Below are positions 11,648 to 23,482 of a DNA stretch of 64,000 bases, piece by piece. The notes under the pieces were generated by a model that did no database searches, had not been told where the DNA came from, and saw only the letters and a list, made by a program, of their open reading frames with translations. This DNA comes from Aurelia coerulea (lineage: Eukaryota; Cnidaria; Scyphozoa; Semaeostomeae; Ulmaridae). The DNA lies in contig CM076948.1 in NCBI GenBank assembly GCA_039566865.1, positions 11,729,001 through 11,793,000 on the forward strand, read 5' to 3'. Made by a program: the position numbers and the translations under genes. Each line of letters opens with the position of its first letter. The stretch's first letter is position 1.

Positions 11648-12990
11648 ATTTGATTTGATTTGATTTTAACTTCTTGAGGCACGGTAGCCACGTCAGTCAA
11701 ATGACTGATTTACAGTGGGCCGTGCAAATACATACAATAACTAAATTAAAAGAAAAGCATACAAAATTAAATAATTTTATTTACAAAACAATCTAATAAG
11801 CAAATTAAAAGTAATGCATGAAAGAGAGAATCAGCATTCGCTGTTGGTATTGCTGATTCTTTTTTTGAATGTTTCATAAGTTTTTGATGATTTGATTTCA
11901 ATGAAAAGATCGTTCCACAATTTAGCACCCTTATACGAGAAGCTCTTTTGTCCGAAGGCCGATTTGCGATGAGGAACGGCCAAATCTGTTTTGGTATTGC
12001 GCAGTTCTCTCTTGCATGAATCGGATAGCCTGACGAACATTTCTGTTAGGTAAGTGGGAGCTAGGTCATTTACCGACTTGTACACCATTTTTAAAGTTTC
12101 TGAATTGATAAGCTCGTTGATGGTGGGCCAACCAAGTTTTCTAATGATGGGTAGAGCTGAAGCATCATAAGCACTGTTTGTGACTATTCTTGCCGCCCTA
12201 TTTTGGAGTTTTTGCAACCTATTTATAGCATTGATGCCAGAAACTCCCCACACCGGGCAGCTATATCTGAGGTAGGGTTCCACTAAACTTCTGTACATTT
12301 TCTGGACAGTAACAATGGGTAAATACTTTTTGGAGAAACGTAGCATCCCTAATCCTCGTGAAACCTTTTTCGTCACTGCTGAAATTTGCTCGTCCCAGCT
12401 CAAATGTTTATCAACAATTACCCCAAGGTATTTTATATTTTCTACGAGGGTAACATTCTCCTCACCCACCATGAAAGTGGGCTTTGCTACTCTATCATCA
12501 CTTATATCTTTCAGTTGCTTTCTGCTGCCAACAACAAGACTTTGTGTTTTAGCAACATTAAGGGACAATTTATTGCCTTGTAGCCAAGATTTCAAGTTAC
12601 CCAAGTCATCGTTGACGCAATCGTTAATATGTGTAACTGAATCCGACGCAAACATAAGGCTTGTGTCGTCAGCATACATATTAACGTCACAATGTTTCAT
12701 ATGTAGATGAAGGTCATTGATATATATGATAAATAGCAGAGGCCCTAGACAGGACCCTTGCGGTACTCCACAGGTTATAGATTCGATATTTGAAAGCTTC
12801 CCATTTACCTTACAGCACTGTTTTCTATTAGTTAAATAAGAGCGGAACCATTTCAGTTCTTTATTATGAATACCATATAGCTCTAGTTTTTGCAATAATA
12901 TTTCCTGATTTACGGTGTCGAAAGCCTTTTTGAGATCTACAAAGGTAACTGCTGTATATTTACCACCCTCTAAATAAACCTTTGTTAGAG
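11648..12990 (-). pseudogene. 5'-truncated LINE with open reverse transcriptase C-terminal half
   Basis: A minus-strand frame from about 12985 to the stop at 11831 is uninterrupted for over 380 codons. It begins at RT motif A (FVDLKKAFDTVNQEI) and keeps motif B (GVPQGSCLGPLLF), the catalytic MYADDTS, the KYLGVIVD motif, the VEPYLRYSCPVWG block and the FSYKGAKLWN block. The endonuclease and the RT fingers are missing, so this is a 5' truncation typical of LINE copies. The 3' UTR (11667-11830) ends in a hairpin (11678-11725) and then a TTTGA/GATTT repeat at 11646-11665. The long intact frame suggests a fairly young insertion. No convincing target duplication was seen. Confidence 0.85.
11678..11725 (-). 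promoter_or_regulatory. LINE 3'-terminal hairpin
   Basis: On the minus strand GCACGG and CCGTGCC ends pair around a core containing CTGTAAATCAG and CTGACG. The stem bases differ from those at 3.6, 26.8, 34.9 and 37.7 kb while pairing is kept. Confidence 0.6.
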
Positions 12991-14639
12991 AGACATAGAA
13001 TAAGAGAGACATACAGAATAAAGTTTTAGAGTCTCTTAACTGTTCTTGAGCGTAAAACTAGAGTTTCTTAAATTTTTGGTCATCGTAGTACTAGTTTCTT
13101 ATAAACAAGTTTCTTATAAAAAAACGTGTACTCGAATTGACGTTACGTTTCATTCACGAAATTGGTCGGTTCGACTAAAATCTGTTGTAACTTCAGTACC
13201 AAGATACAACCAAATCCCTTAAAGGGGACCTGCAACGTTGAAACAACTTGTGCTTAATCGAAAGCTCTAAGTGTCATAAAGATGAAAATAAGAATATTTT
13301 TCGAAAATGAATATCCGTTTCTCTGTAATTAATGCTTAAACCTCCTCATTTGTCCCGCGCGTCTGACTTCCTTGTTGCAGCCTCGCTTTCGAAACCCACG
13401 CATTCTGACGTCAGAGGTGAATATACAAATTTTCGGGTCTCAATGATTTCTAAAGCTTTTATTGCGGGTCCATTGACACGATGAACGGCGAGATGGCTGG
13501 TTGCGCTACTCACAATTACTTTACAAAAGCTGCAACAGACTAATCGCTAAAATCAAGAAAGTCAATCGAAAAAGAAATCTGCATTCCAACATTTTCCCAC
13601 AGATGAATCCATTCGGGAAAATCGGATCCATAATCTGTTTGCAAAACGTCGCGCTGCTTGTTGACAAAGTTGCTTTTGCCAAGAGCAATATTTTTCCGAA
13701 TGCTAGGAGCAAATAAACGTCCTGAGAAAGAAAGAAGTAGACTAAAGGTCAGATAAGCTTCAAAGCGAACCCCTTGAAACCATGAAGCCATAAGAAGACC
13801 TGTTTTGGAGGCCCCTGATGGCTGAAACCTCAAAAGGATTTAGGTGCATATGAAAAATGACAGCGAAAACAGGGCGCATAACTATCATTTTTGAATTATT
13901 CTCAGAGATATTTGGCTGGGAGCAAAACTTCTACCGCCTTAGATTGGGGCTTCGAATAACTTTTAGATGTTCTTCTTTATTTTATGTCATCAATAATGAT
14001 AAACTATGGCACTGAATCTTGTTCTATATCTCACGAATCTGGAAAGGATATGATGTGACGTTTTGAATGAGATTTTTGTTCGATATGCAAGGGATAATTT
14101 AGAATTAACGTCCCAAAAAAGTCTCAATTTGATGATTTTTCTCTCCATGGTTATAAAAGATCTCTATAAAAATTTGTACTATCCCCAAAAATGAGCAGTT
14201 GACTACTGCCGAGGCAACTATCAGTCAAGAAGAGATTTTGTCTACCCCATTACAGAACCCAGCCATTGAGGTTGAACAAGGAATGTGCTGAAAAAAAAAC
14301 AAGCCATATAATTTAAACAGTAATTTCATCTAACATGGTGTATGCTTCTGTTCAGATTATCATGAGAATTAAACACAGTTAAGGTTGTGTTAAGGTTGTG
14401 TCCAGCTTGATGAAGACGACCATACAGAGAAAACTGCAACTTGCATCAAATGTTAGCTCTAGCAATGATATCCAATCGTAACAAACAGCAATTCCAAAAC
14501 GTCTGTCTTTTCTGAAACAAGAGATTGAAAAAGCATGAAAATATCATGAATATTACAAGAAAATAAAGGCTCAATAACATTTTCCCCACGATTTTCTTGG
14601 ATTTTGCTTTTAGAAGTTTCTTAGCACTTCTCAAACATG

Positions 14640-14715
14640 GTACCAGGGTTTCTTTAAGGTTTTTGCCATCCTAGTACTAGTTTCTTGTAAGCCAGTTTCT
14701 TTTATAAAATATGTG
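14640..14715. mobile_element. Right end of the TTTCTTATAAGAAAC MITE family
   Basis: CATCCTAGTACTAGTTTCTT, then GTTTCTTTTATAAAATATGTGCAC, matches the right end near 13060-13128 closely. No left partner is evident nearby. Confidence 0.5.
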
Positions 14716-16399
14716 CACTCACAAAAGTCAACTCCTAAGGAGGAAGAAAGACTCAGAATTGAATACAAGAGTGGATATTGAAATGTCAAGCCTATAGTCA
14801 AAAGCAAGCATGATGACGAAAAGGCAATCATAAATATGCTGCATCAATGCCCAAAGGGCTTCCCCTATTATCGCCTCAAGTATTTGGTAAGGATTCTGCG
14901 TTACACAATGAATGCATGCTGCATATACTTGAAACCAATGTATTCATGTGACTGAAAGAAAAGCACTGCGAATTTTTTGAACAAAGTTAAATTTAACGAA
15001 TAAAGTGCCATCCTTGTAAACCAACAACTTTCGATCGAAGTTCGTGATGGCTTGCTTGGCCGACCTAAAGTCCAAAATACGCCAATATAAATAACCGGTT
15101 TCGTTTTATACTTGTACGAGAAACAAGATGTTAAGCCGTTTAAAAGTACCTTCCAGTCAGTGTTTCCAATCCTTTCAGGATTCACGTCGTCATTTTCACT
15201 TTCATTTTTGATTCTGATCAGTCACTTCCTTGTTCTTGTCTGACTGCAAGGGTTGGGCCTCCCTTCGTCTCTTTGCGTTAGTTGATCCTTACTAGCAAAT
15301 GTAATGGCTTAGACTGAAAATGTTGGATCTCAATTTCATCGGTATCAAGGACTCCATAGTCAAGTTCGATGTTCGTCGCTGCTGCTTGTGCTTGCTTTTT
15401 GCCAAATCTTTACTTTTTCATTCAACTGTCTGTGTTGTGTGTAGGCCTTGTGAAAGTGGTGTGATCCCTCTTGCCCTAATATTCACCTCTGACGTCAAAG
15501 AGCTCGCGAATTAGACTAGTTACACTAGTCCCTCAATTTCGCTGTTGTTGTTGTTGCTGATGGCCAGCTCAATGAGGGACTAGTTGCCAGAGAGCGGTCG
15601 CCATTGCTTCTTCCTGAAAAACGCAGACCAAACAGGCCTCTTCTTCAAAGGGAGGTTTTACAGTAAAAATAAGTAAAGAGAAGAAAAATTGATTGGCTAC
15701 AAAATAATTTACCATTGTTTTAGCCAAAATGCTCCAATCAAATTACAAGCCTGTTTTTCATTCTGAAAATTCCGATTTGAGACGGCGCTCTCGTCACAGC
15801 TTGATCGACCTGAAGACCAGAAAAGCAAATGAAGCGGAAGGAATTTAGCTAGCTATTTGGCATGATAAAGTGAGCAATGGGAAGAGACATATGTTTGTGG
15901 TGCTCTAATAGCAGGGGAAATGGCAAAATGTAATGCTGTTGCAATTTCAGAGGCATTTTCGAGACAGCGGTGTGTGTAGGCCTAAGTCAAGTGTCGGTTG
16001 TCTTGTCAGTACACTGCCTTGTCTACTTCAGGTTAGTGATGTTTTCGTTTGCATTTGGGTCGTGTAGTTCAATTTCTATTATTATCTAACTGCAAGCATG
16101 TTACTTGGCAATGCTGGTCTGTTGTACTTTATCACCCCAACACAACAGTTGTTTTGGTTTGAATGCATTGCATGATTTGCCAAATAAAGCAATTTAATAA
16201 TCTTTAAATTTTTTAATAAAAAAACGTTATGGTGTTTTTTGAACATGACCAAAAATGGTCCACGTTGCCTGGTAATAAATGAATCCAACATTTTATTTCT
16301 CGTTCTTGCCTTAGTGCATCAAGCAATGTTTTGTCTGGTGTTTTATCCGCGAGGGGAGGGGGTTCTTGGCTAAATTTTGGGTAGGGCTCTGCCACGAGC

Positions 16400-16520
16400 A
16401 TATTTAAAGAGGTACTGTTGGCTAGACTAACTTTTTCAAAAATGGTACCCTTGGCTGGACAAATTTCTGTAAAAATGATACCCTTGGCTCGACTAGATGT
16501 CCAAAAAGTAGCCTTGCTCA
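16400..16520. repeat. Degenerate minisatellite, unit about 29-30 bp
   Basis: About four units of the form TTTTTCAAAAATGGTACCC plus TTGGCTAGACTAA are seen. A similar set lies in copy B at 58875-58960, with further diverged units at 59145-59250. Confidence 0.5.
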
Positions 16521-16897
16521 TGGCGCACATCCCCAGGTACCTATACCCTAGAAGAACCCCCCCCCCCTCCCAGTTTTTGGATCACATACAAAAAGGAAAA
16601 GGATGATATAATTTTTTGCTTTTGATTTAACAAGTACTTGTTACTTAACCACATTGATGTCAATGTTTTTAATCCATAGGGGTTTGTTTAAAGCAAGACA
16701 TCTGCTTCATAATTATGAGACCTGGCATCAGTATGCATTTATATGGCATTTATCTTGGAGACAGATTATCTGATGCAGCAAATCACTTGGAGCAAATATA
16801 CTGTAAAGAACATTCCCCTTGAAAATTCCTTGTACTGATACCACTTAACCTATTGCTAATGATAATGTATAATAATGATGTAATGTCTTACAGTATC

Positions 16898-17230
16898 CCC
16901 GGGGGGGGGGGGGGTACTTCACATATTTTGGGTACGGGGACGTGCCATCGGGAAGGGTATCGATTTTCGCGATTTTGGTATAAGGAACGGTATCGATTTT
17001 TGCGATTTTGGTACAAGGAACAGTATCGATTTTCACGATTTTGGTTAAAGTATAAGATCGGATATACATTTTCGGAAAATTGGTACAAGGTCGGGTGTAC
17101 TTTTTCGAAAAATTGGTATAAAGTCGGGTATGCTTTTTCGGAAAATTGGTATAAGGAACGGGTATGTTTTTGAAGCTTTGATGGCACGTCCCTGACCAAA
17201 ACCTGGTCAAGTAACCCCCCCCCCCCCGGG
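16898..17230. mobile_element. Poly-G/C-ended MITE with 8-bp target duplication
   Basis: The element starts CCCGGGGGGGGG and ends CCCCCCCCGGG, with TACTT and AAGTAAC just inside and a subterminal inverted pair GGGACGTGCCATC / GATGGCACGTCCC. ACAGTATC occurs directly on both sides (16890-16897, 17231-17238). The interior is a run of about six 31-33 bp units resembling GGTATCGATTTTCGCGATTT. An 8-bp duplication fits hAT, P or Merlin classes. The matching site in copy B near 61240 lacks the element. Short frames here are products of the repeats. Confidence 0.8.
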
Positions 17231-17634
17231 ACAGTATCTTGTCAAGTCTTTGATTCCTTTATCTTTGGTCTCTCTGAACTCCTCTGAAATTTGAATTTTG
17301 TGTTCACTGTCCATGCTTAATGCTGTCTGCAATTCTTTCAAATTCACATGAATAAAACTTGGTATCAACGAGTTGTTTTCTAGAGTCATCTTTGATGATT
17401 GCTGATCACAGCAGCAACAACAGCCAAGATATTAATTCCGTGGTCCGTATTTTACGCCTGTGGTGCTTATGAAAACGAGGCTATCAAGTTAGTCCGATTT
17501 CAGATGCTGTTTGGCAACAAGTCTCTGTATTAGCGACACGTCAGTTCTAAGGAGCATACAGAGATTGTGTAGCCAGTCTAGTAATTATTGACTAAATGAA
17601 GCAAAGTTGTTTCAACGTTGCAGGTCTCCTTTAA

Positions 17635-17827
17635 AGGGCATGTATCGTGAACCTGATTGGCTAATGTAATACAATTATCTCTTTTGTTTAGTACAAAGCA
17701 CGGGACCGAGGCTGCATTTTTACGGCAGTAAAAATTCACGAAGCAGAAATCAAAAGTCACGAAACAATGGAATTCCACTCCAAACTTCTTTGTTGTATCA
17801 ACCAACTGCTATCGCGATATATGCCCT
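17635..17827. mobile_element. Small TTAA-flanked MITE sharing a junction
   Basis: AGGGCATGTATCGTGA at the left and its inverse TCGCGATATATGCCCT at the right bound 193 bp, with TTAA at 17631-17634 and 17828-17831. The left TTAA is also the right flank of the 13223-17630 element, so the two abut on one target site. Confidence 0.7.
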
Positions 17828-17984
17828 TTAACTTAAATGTTCCGTTTCTTTATAAGTTCTATTTCACATTAGATGCCGGGCATTGTTTGCGACCTGAAAC
17901 TAATGAAAAGCTGCGCTCATGACATCAAACCTGACCCAGCATCTGATGTTAAGCAAAATCTAATGTAGTATCCATTAGGTTTTA

Positions 17985-18160
17985 ATGGTTCGTAGTGTAC
18001 CTAATTGTATGTAGTGTAACGTTGCATGTCTTTTCTATTGGCCATGGGGTAGTAATTGCCCTTCGCTCCCCTTGGCATCGTCGCTGTAGTGTTGTACAGT
18101 ATTAGGAAGGTATAGTAGAATGTAAGATTTATTGTAATATCTTATATGTATTTAAAAAAA
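17985..18160 (+). mobile_element. 3' UTR fragment of the 31.3-kb LINE family
   Basis: The sequence GGCCATGGGGTAGTAATTGC and CTCCCCTTGGCATCG, followed by TTATTGTAATATCTTATATG, matches the 3' ends at 34600-34735 and especially 49625-49740. It is a short 5'-truncated copy ending in A-rich sequence near 18158. No target duplication was confirmed. Confidence 0.6.
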
Positions 18161-18778
18161 TCGGTCATACACAGGCGCGTTACTCTGCAACTTATGAGAA
18201 ACAGCATGATAATAATGAAGCCAGCAGCGAGTGTCTTAATCTATTTACAGTAATCGAGAACAATTTATGTTGTCATACTACTGTAGGCAAGATGCCACGA
18301 CCCTCACAACATTACATAATTAGCCAAGCTAAACTTGTCGATTCCTTGATCTGTCTTGAAAATTAGGAGACCATACAAATACACATTAGCCGATCTTTAG
18401 GGCAGAGATTGATTGGTTAGGAAATGAGCAGGCAACTTGTAACGTATTGCAGCAAGGGAGAAATTTGCAAATGACAAACATGGCCGCCAAAAGTCACGTG
18501 CAATGTGTTGCTGCGGTGGGATGAGAAAGTGATGGCCAACTCGAAACAAAATACTCACAAATTGAATTTAGTAGCATGGGATGCACTGATTATGGAGAGT
18601 ACTGGCAAAGGATTACCGCAATCATGAATTAGTAATCTTTTCACAAAGAAGAATTGTATGAGCATGGAGTACCAACAACTTTGAGAAACACAGAATGTTG
18701 CTGCTATAGTGGATAGAATATATTGATGGCTAAAACTATCACACAAAACTATGTGTTATTAAGATTATAATATCTCAA
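18161..18778. other. Unassigned sequence
   Basis: No coding frame over 63 codons, no terminal repeats and no splice-bounded exon were supported here. Confidence 0.35.
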
Positions 18779-21104
18779 AATCAAGGCTTGGCCACATGGG
18801 TAAGCGAAAAATGGTAAATACAGTTTTTCTTCAGCTTTCTTTTGGTATAGATGGTTTGTTTCTAAAAATGTATATATGGTGCTGCGAAAAGTTTTTATTT
18901 TTAAGAGTTTCGATGTTTATCAAATGTTGCGGAAATCCTCCCCTCTCCGTCAATGAAATACCTTGATTTTTAAATCGCTCGTAGCAAAAAATCAAGGCTT
19001 GGCCACATGGGTAAGCGAAAAATAGTAAATACAGTTTTTCTTCAGCTTTCTTTTGGTATAGATGGTTTGTTTCTAAAAATGTATATATGGTGCTGCGAAA
19101 AGTTTTTATTTTTAAGAGTTTCGATGTTTATCAAATGTTGCGGAAATCCTCCCCTCTCCGTCAATGAAATACCTTGATTTTTAAATCGCTCGTAGCAAAA
19201 AATCAAGGCTTGGCCACATGGGTAAGCGAAAAATAGTAAATACAGTTTTTCTTCAGCTTTCTTTTGGTATAGATGGTTTGTTTCTAAAAATGTATATGTG
19301 GTGCCGCGAAATGTTTTTATTGCTAAGGGTTTCGATGTTTATCAAATGTTGCGAAAATCCTCCCCCCTCCGTCAATGAAATACCTTGATTTTTAAATCGC
19401 TCGTAGCAAAAAATCAAGGCTTGGCCACATGGGTAAGCGAAAAATGGCAAATACAGTTTTTCTTCAGCTTTCTTTTGGTATAGATGGTTTGTTTCTAAAA
19501 ATGTATATATGGTGCTGCGAAAAGTTTTTATTTTTAAGAGTTTCGATGTTTATCAAATGTTGCGAAAATCCTCCCCCCTCCGTCAATGAAATACCTTGAT
19601 TTTTAAATCGCTCGTAGCAAAAAATCAAGGCTTGGCCACATGGGTAAGTGAAAAATGGCAAATACAGTTTTTCTTCAGCTTTCTTCTGGTATAAATGGCT
19701 TGTTTCTAAAAATGTATATGTGGTGCTGCGAAATGTTTTTATTGCTAAGGGTTTTGATGTTTATCAAATGTTGCGAAAATCCTCCCCCCCTCCGTCAATG
19801 AAATACCTTGATTTTTAAATCGCTCGTAGCAAAAAATCAAGGCTTGGCCACATGGGTAAGCGAAAAATGGCAAATACAGTTTTTCTTCAGCTTTCTTTTG
19901 GTATAGATGGTTTGTTTCTAAAAATGTATATATGGTGCTGCGAAAAGTTTTTATTTTTAAGAGTTTCGATGTTTATCAAATGTTGCGAAAATCCTCCCCC
20001 CTCCGTCAATGAAATACCTTGATTTTTAAATCGCTCGTAGCAAAAAATCAAGGCTTGGCCACATGGGTAAGCGAAAAATGGCAAATACAGTTTTTCTTCA
20101 GCTTTCTTTTGGTATAGATGGTTTGTTTCTAAAAATGTATATATGGTGCTGCGAAAAGTTTTTATTTTTAAGAGTTTCGATGTTTATCAAATGTTGCGGA
20201 AATCCTCCCCCCTCCGTCAATGAAATACCTTGATTTTTAAATCGCTCGTAGCAAAAAATCAAGGCTTGGCCACATGGGTAAGCGAAAAATGGCAAATACA
20301 GTTTTTCTTCAGCTTTCTTTTGGTATAGATGGTTTGTTTCTAAAAATGTATATATGGTGCTGCGAAAAGTTTTTATTTTTAAGAGTTTCGATGTTTATCA
20401 AATGTTGCGGAAATCCTCCCCCCTCCGTCAATGAAATACCTTGATTTTTAAATCGCTCGTAGCAAAAAATCAAGGCTTGGCCACATGGGTAAGCGAAAAA
20501 TAGTAAATACAGTTTTTCTTCAGCTTTCTTTTGGTATAGATGGTTTGTTTCTAAAAATGTATATGTGGTGCTGCGAAATGTTTTTATTGCTAAGGGTTTC
20601 GATGTTTATCAAATGTTGCGAAAATCCTCCCCCCTCCGTCAATGAAATACCTTGATTTTTAAATCGCTCGTAGCAAAAAATCAAGGCTTGGCCACATGGG
20701 TAAGCGAAAAATGGCAAATACAGTTTTTCTTCAGCTTTCTTTTGGTACAAATGGCTTGTTTCTAAAAATGTATATGTGGTGCTGCGAAATGTTTTTATTG
20801 CTAAGGGTTTCGATGTTTATCAAATGTTGCGGAAATCCTCCCCCCTCCGTCAATGAAATACCTTGATTTTTAAATCGCTCGTAGCAAAAATCAAGGCTTG
20901 GCCACATGGGTAAGCGAAAAATGGCAAATACAGTTTTTCTTCAGCTTTCTTTTGGTATAAATGGCTTGTTTCTAAAAATGTATATGTGGTGCTGCGAAAT
21001 GTTTTTATTGCTAAGGGTTTCGATGTTATCAAATGTTGCGAAAATTCTTCCCCCCCCCCCATCTCCCTCCGTCAATGAAATACCTGCATTTCAAGATCAT
21101 TCGT
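18779..21104. repeat. Tandem array, unit about 211 bp, about 11 copies
   Basis: Units start near 18779, 18990, 19201, 19412, 19623, 19834, 20046, 20257, 20468, 20679 and 20889, each beginning ATCAAGGCTTGGCCACATGG and ending TAAATCGCTCGTAGCAAAA. A diverged partial unit follows to about 21225. Two unit variants exist. One has TATATGGTGCTGCGAAAAG with TTTTTAAGAG. The other has TATGTGGTGCTGCGAAATG with TTGCTAAGGG. The order is roughly A A B A B A A A B B B. A 65-codon minus-strand frame is repeated in many units but varies with stops and indels, so it is not called as a gene. Confidence 0.9.
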
Positions 21105-21543
21105 AGCAAAAATCAAGACTTTGCCACATAGGTAAGAGCAAAATGGCAAATACAGTTTTTCTTAATCTTCCCTTGGGTATAGATGGTTTGTTCCTAAAAA
21201 TGTGTTTTTTGTGTTGCTAAATGTTCAAAGTAATGTTGTGTCAATCAAATTTCCCTGACCATGATGATGAAACCATTCAGCCTGGGTTTTATCTTTGTTT
21301 TAATCAATTATGTCAGAAGTTTGCTGCAGAAGGTGCATCATATCGTTAAAATTCAGAAGATTTGAGCTGTTGTTACATCTAGTCATGTAAAAACTCGTGG
21401 CGAAATCGGGATATAGATTCCTTCTTCATCTACAAAGCTGGAATTTATCTTTTGTTGGTGGGTTCTTAGCATGGTTTCTCCAGACATGATCATGAGCAAA
21501 GTTTGAAATTTTAATTCTTATTTCTTGCTTGCACTTGCACGTA

Positions 21544-21995
21544 TCATGTTTTAAGAAACTCCTTATAAGAAACTCAAAACCGCTTATACGGTATTTATTT
21601 TTGATAAGGAAATCCCTGACCTTAGCACACTTTTGCTTTATTTTCGCTTGTCTCCTGTGCCATATAAACAAGGCTTCAAAAGATTTTCTTTGAAAATATT
21701 CACGAGGGCATAGGTAGTAAACATGAAGAGTAAAGCCCCCCTCCCCAATAAACCCCTTCTTTCTTAGCAGAAATCTTAGATAAGCCCCAGCCCCTCTCTA
21801 TCATGCCCCTCCCCCACTTACCATGCCGGCGGTTGCCAAAGATTTTCATCTACTGTATTTAGCAATAGAAAACTGCTAATTGCCCTGGAAGTTGCAAGAA
21901 ACTCCGAATACTCAAAGTCTGACAACTTTAAGAAACTTTCAGTACTGGCCCAAATTCTTAGTTTCGCATAGAAAATATGTGCACTTGACTTTGTG
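21544..21995. mobile_element. Diverged TTTCTTATAAGAAAC MITE copy
   Basis: TTAAGAAACTCCTTATAAGAAAC near 21550 and, inverted, CTTAGTTTCGCATAGAAAATATGTGCAC near 21957 resemble the family ends. The middle contains unrelated C-rich sequence. Confidence 0.4.
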
Positions 21996-22129
21996 AATAA
22001 GCCCCCCTCTCTAATAAGTTTCCTCTCTTTTAAGCTCCTCATGGAGTCTCAGAAATTAGATGTGCTCGCCTGGGGCTTAAAGCTTTTATGGTAGATTATC
22101 ATATGCCTGCAAGAAAGAGGAAAATCTGA

Positions 22130-22290
22130 CCATTCTAATGATGTATAACGTTTCTCTGACAAAATTGGAATGTGAACTATGGAAGGTTTTTTGTTGCCAG
22201 GGTCTTGGTTTCAACTTGTTAATGTTAAATGTGAAGATGAGAAGAGTTTTTAGTTAATTTTCATTACCATGATGGTCGCACAAAACATTA
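22130..22290. repeat. Dispersed repeat with TATAACGTTTCTCTG motif
   Basis: GATGTATAACGTTTCTCTG followed by a GGGTCTTGGTTTCAACTTG segment recurs, diverged, at 25846-26040, 28600-28810 and in part at 28840-28900. The family is not recognised. Confidence 0.5.
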
Positions 22291-22397
22291 CACACAGCAT
22301 GACAGAAGAAAATCTGATCTTTTTGCAGCGCAGCGGTAGCGGAGCTGCGATTTAAATGAGACTTACTTCCAAAAACACGGGTGCCTATATATGTTAG

Positions 22398-22506
22398 CAA
22401 AGGAGCATAGAGCCATGACTCTTATTAGGCCTTTGTTTTCTGCATCGGTGTGAACAAAGGAGCGCAGAGAGCCATGACTCTTAGGCGTTTGTTTTCCGCA
22501 TCGGTT
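22398..22506. repeat. Two-copy tandem duplication, unit about 56 bp
   Basis: Both units share AGAGCCATGACTCTTA and TTTGTTTTC(T/C)GCATCGGT. There are only two copies. Confidence 0.7.
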
Positions 22507-22509
22507 ATG

Positions 22510-23482
22510 CTTACTCCAAGCCTGCCTGCCATCTTCCACCCACCTTCGAATTTTGAAAAGGAAGCTGGCTACATTGCACTGCAATTTGAGAAGAAGAAGG
22601 GACTTCACGTATGTATCAAAATTTGCCTCTATATCATTATTGCAAATATGAGAGACTTTCTTTTTATCCTCTCTTCGCGGGCCTCAGCCTAGGCGTTGTT
22701 GACATTTCTCGTCCTTGCACAAACAAAATATGCTGAGTACTACACCCGGCAGGGGATGAATAAAGGAACAATGTTCAAAATTGAGACGAAGAATCTCAAG
22801 AAATGGTTAGGTTAGGCCATTTATGTTTACAGTAAAACCTTATTCAATTTCTGTTTTTGTTGCAGGACCAAAGAATTGCCTGTTCAACTTCCTGTGATGC
22901 AGGGATTGGATCTGCATTCATGCAAAGTAAAACACAGTAGGGGTAGGGGAGTCATCATATAAAACAATCTGTTGCGGGATGGACAATTGACAGTTGTCAA
23001 GACAAAACATTGCCTACGCATACAAAGCCTGTTTTTCGACATTTTTGGAATTCAACATTGAACAGTTTGTTGTGATGATACAACTGTTTCATTATTCCTG
23101 TTAATGCAATGTAGTTAGTTGCAATGCAACTAATATCAATGTAGTTGGATGGAGCAAACAATGAACAATAAGTGAAAGTTAATTACAAGAAAATGATCAA
23201 AACCAGTGATGCAGATATGATTGAAATGGCGTCTATGGCGGAATGTTCTTTCAACCGGACCCTACGACCCCGCGACCCCGGATCATACGACCATAGGACC
23301 ATATGATCCTACAACCCAAGTTTTATTATTTAGCTGACAACATTTTATCATTATCTATAATAACTATTTATTTTATTTATGTTGGATCATTTAGAATTTA
23401 TTTTGCTGTGATAGAGATCCATCAAGCTATTTGTGCGATCAGTTTTTAAAACGTAAACATTTTACATAACTGCTCGTCATTA
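22510..23482. other. Unassigned sequence
   Basis: Nothing is recognised except a short patch of degenerate CGACC/GGACC motifs at 23255-23320. Confidence 0.35.

Larger units (their letters stand above)
11383..13128. mobile_element. TTTCTTATAAGAAAC MITE split by a LINE insertion
   Basis: The left end (ACACGTTTTTTTACAAGAAAC, 11385) and the inverted right end (GTTTCTTATAAAAAAACGTGT, ending near 13127) bound the region. Between them lies the minus-strand LINE copy at 11648-12990. Removing that leaves a MITE of about 400 bp, so the LINE landed in the MITE. Confidence 0.55.
15515..17560. repeat. Large dispersed repeat, copy A
   Basis: This stretch matches 58070-61860 in the same order. It begins ACTAGTCCCTCAATTT with GTTGTTGTTGTTGCTG, continues through the segment with repeated GGTACCCTTGGCTAGAC units and a poly-C run (16559), then the TTTAAAGCAAGACATCTGC segment. 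It ends with CTAGAGTCATCTTTGATGATT and the GTCTCTGTATTAGC block. Copy A carries an insertion at 16898-17230 that copy B lacks. Copy B carries two insertions that copy A lacks. Confidence 0.75.
13223..17630. mobile_element. TTAA-flanked transposon, Kolobok- or piggyBac-like
   Basis: TTAA at 13219-13222 is followed by AGGGGACCTGCAACGTTG. The inverse, CAACGTTGCAGGTCTCCT, ends at 17630 and is followed by TTAA at 17631-17634. The similarity runs about 35 bp inward (GTTGAAACAAC and GTTGTTTCAAC). A second inverted pair, TGACGTCAGAGGTGAATAT, lies at 13410 and (inverted) 15477. A TTAA duplication is known for Kolobok and piggyBac elements; the AGGG-type start leans to Kolobok. No transposase was recognised. 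The right part contains the large repeat also found at 58.1 kb. Confidence 0.65.

Noticed and set aside
16845..17210. Frames of 100-120 codons on both strands with periodic residues
   Set aside because: They reflect the 33-bp internal units of the poly-G/C element. The same frames appear at 44534-44863 for the same reason.
19253..20750. Repeated 65-76 codon minus-strand frames
   Set aside because: They recur because the 211-bp unit is tandemly repeated. Several units break the frame, and there is no sign of selection.
18779..21104. CRISPR array
   Set aside because: The repeat is 211 bp with no unique spacers, and the window is eukaryotic.
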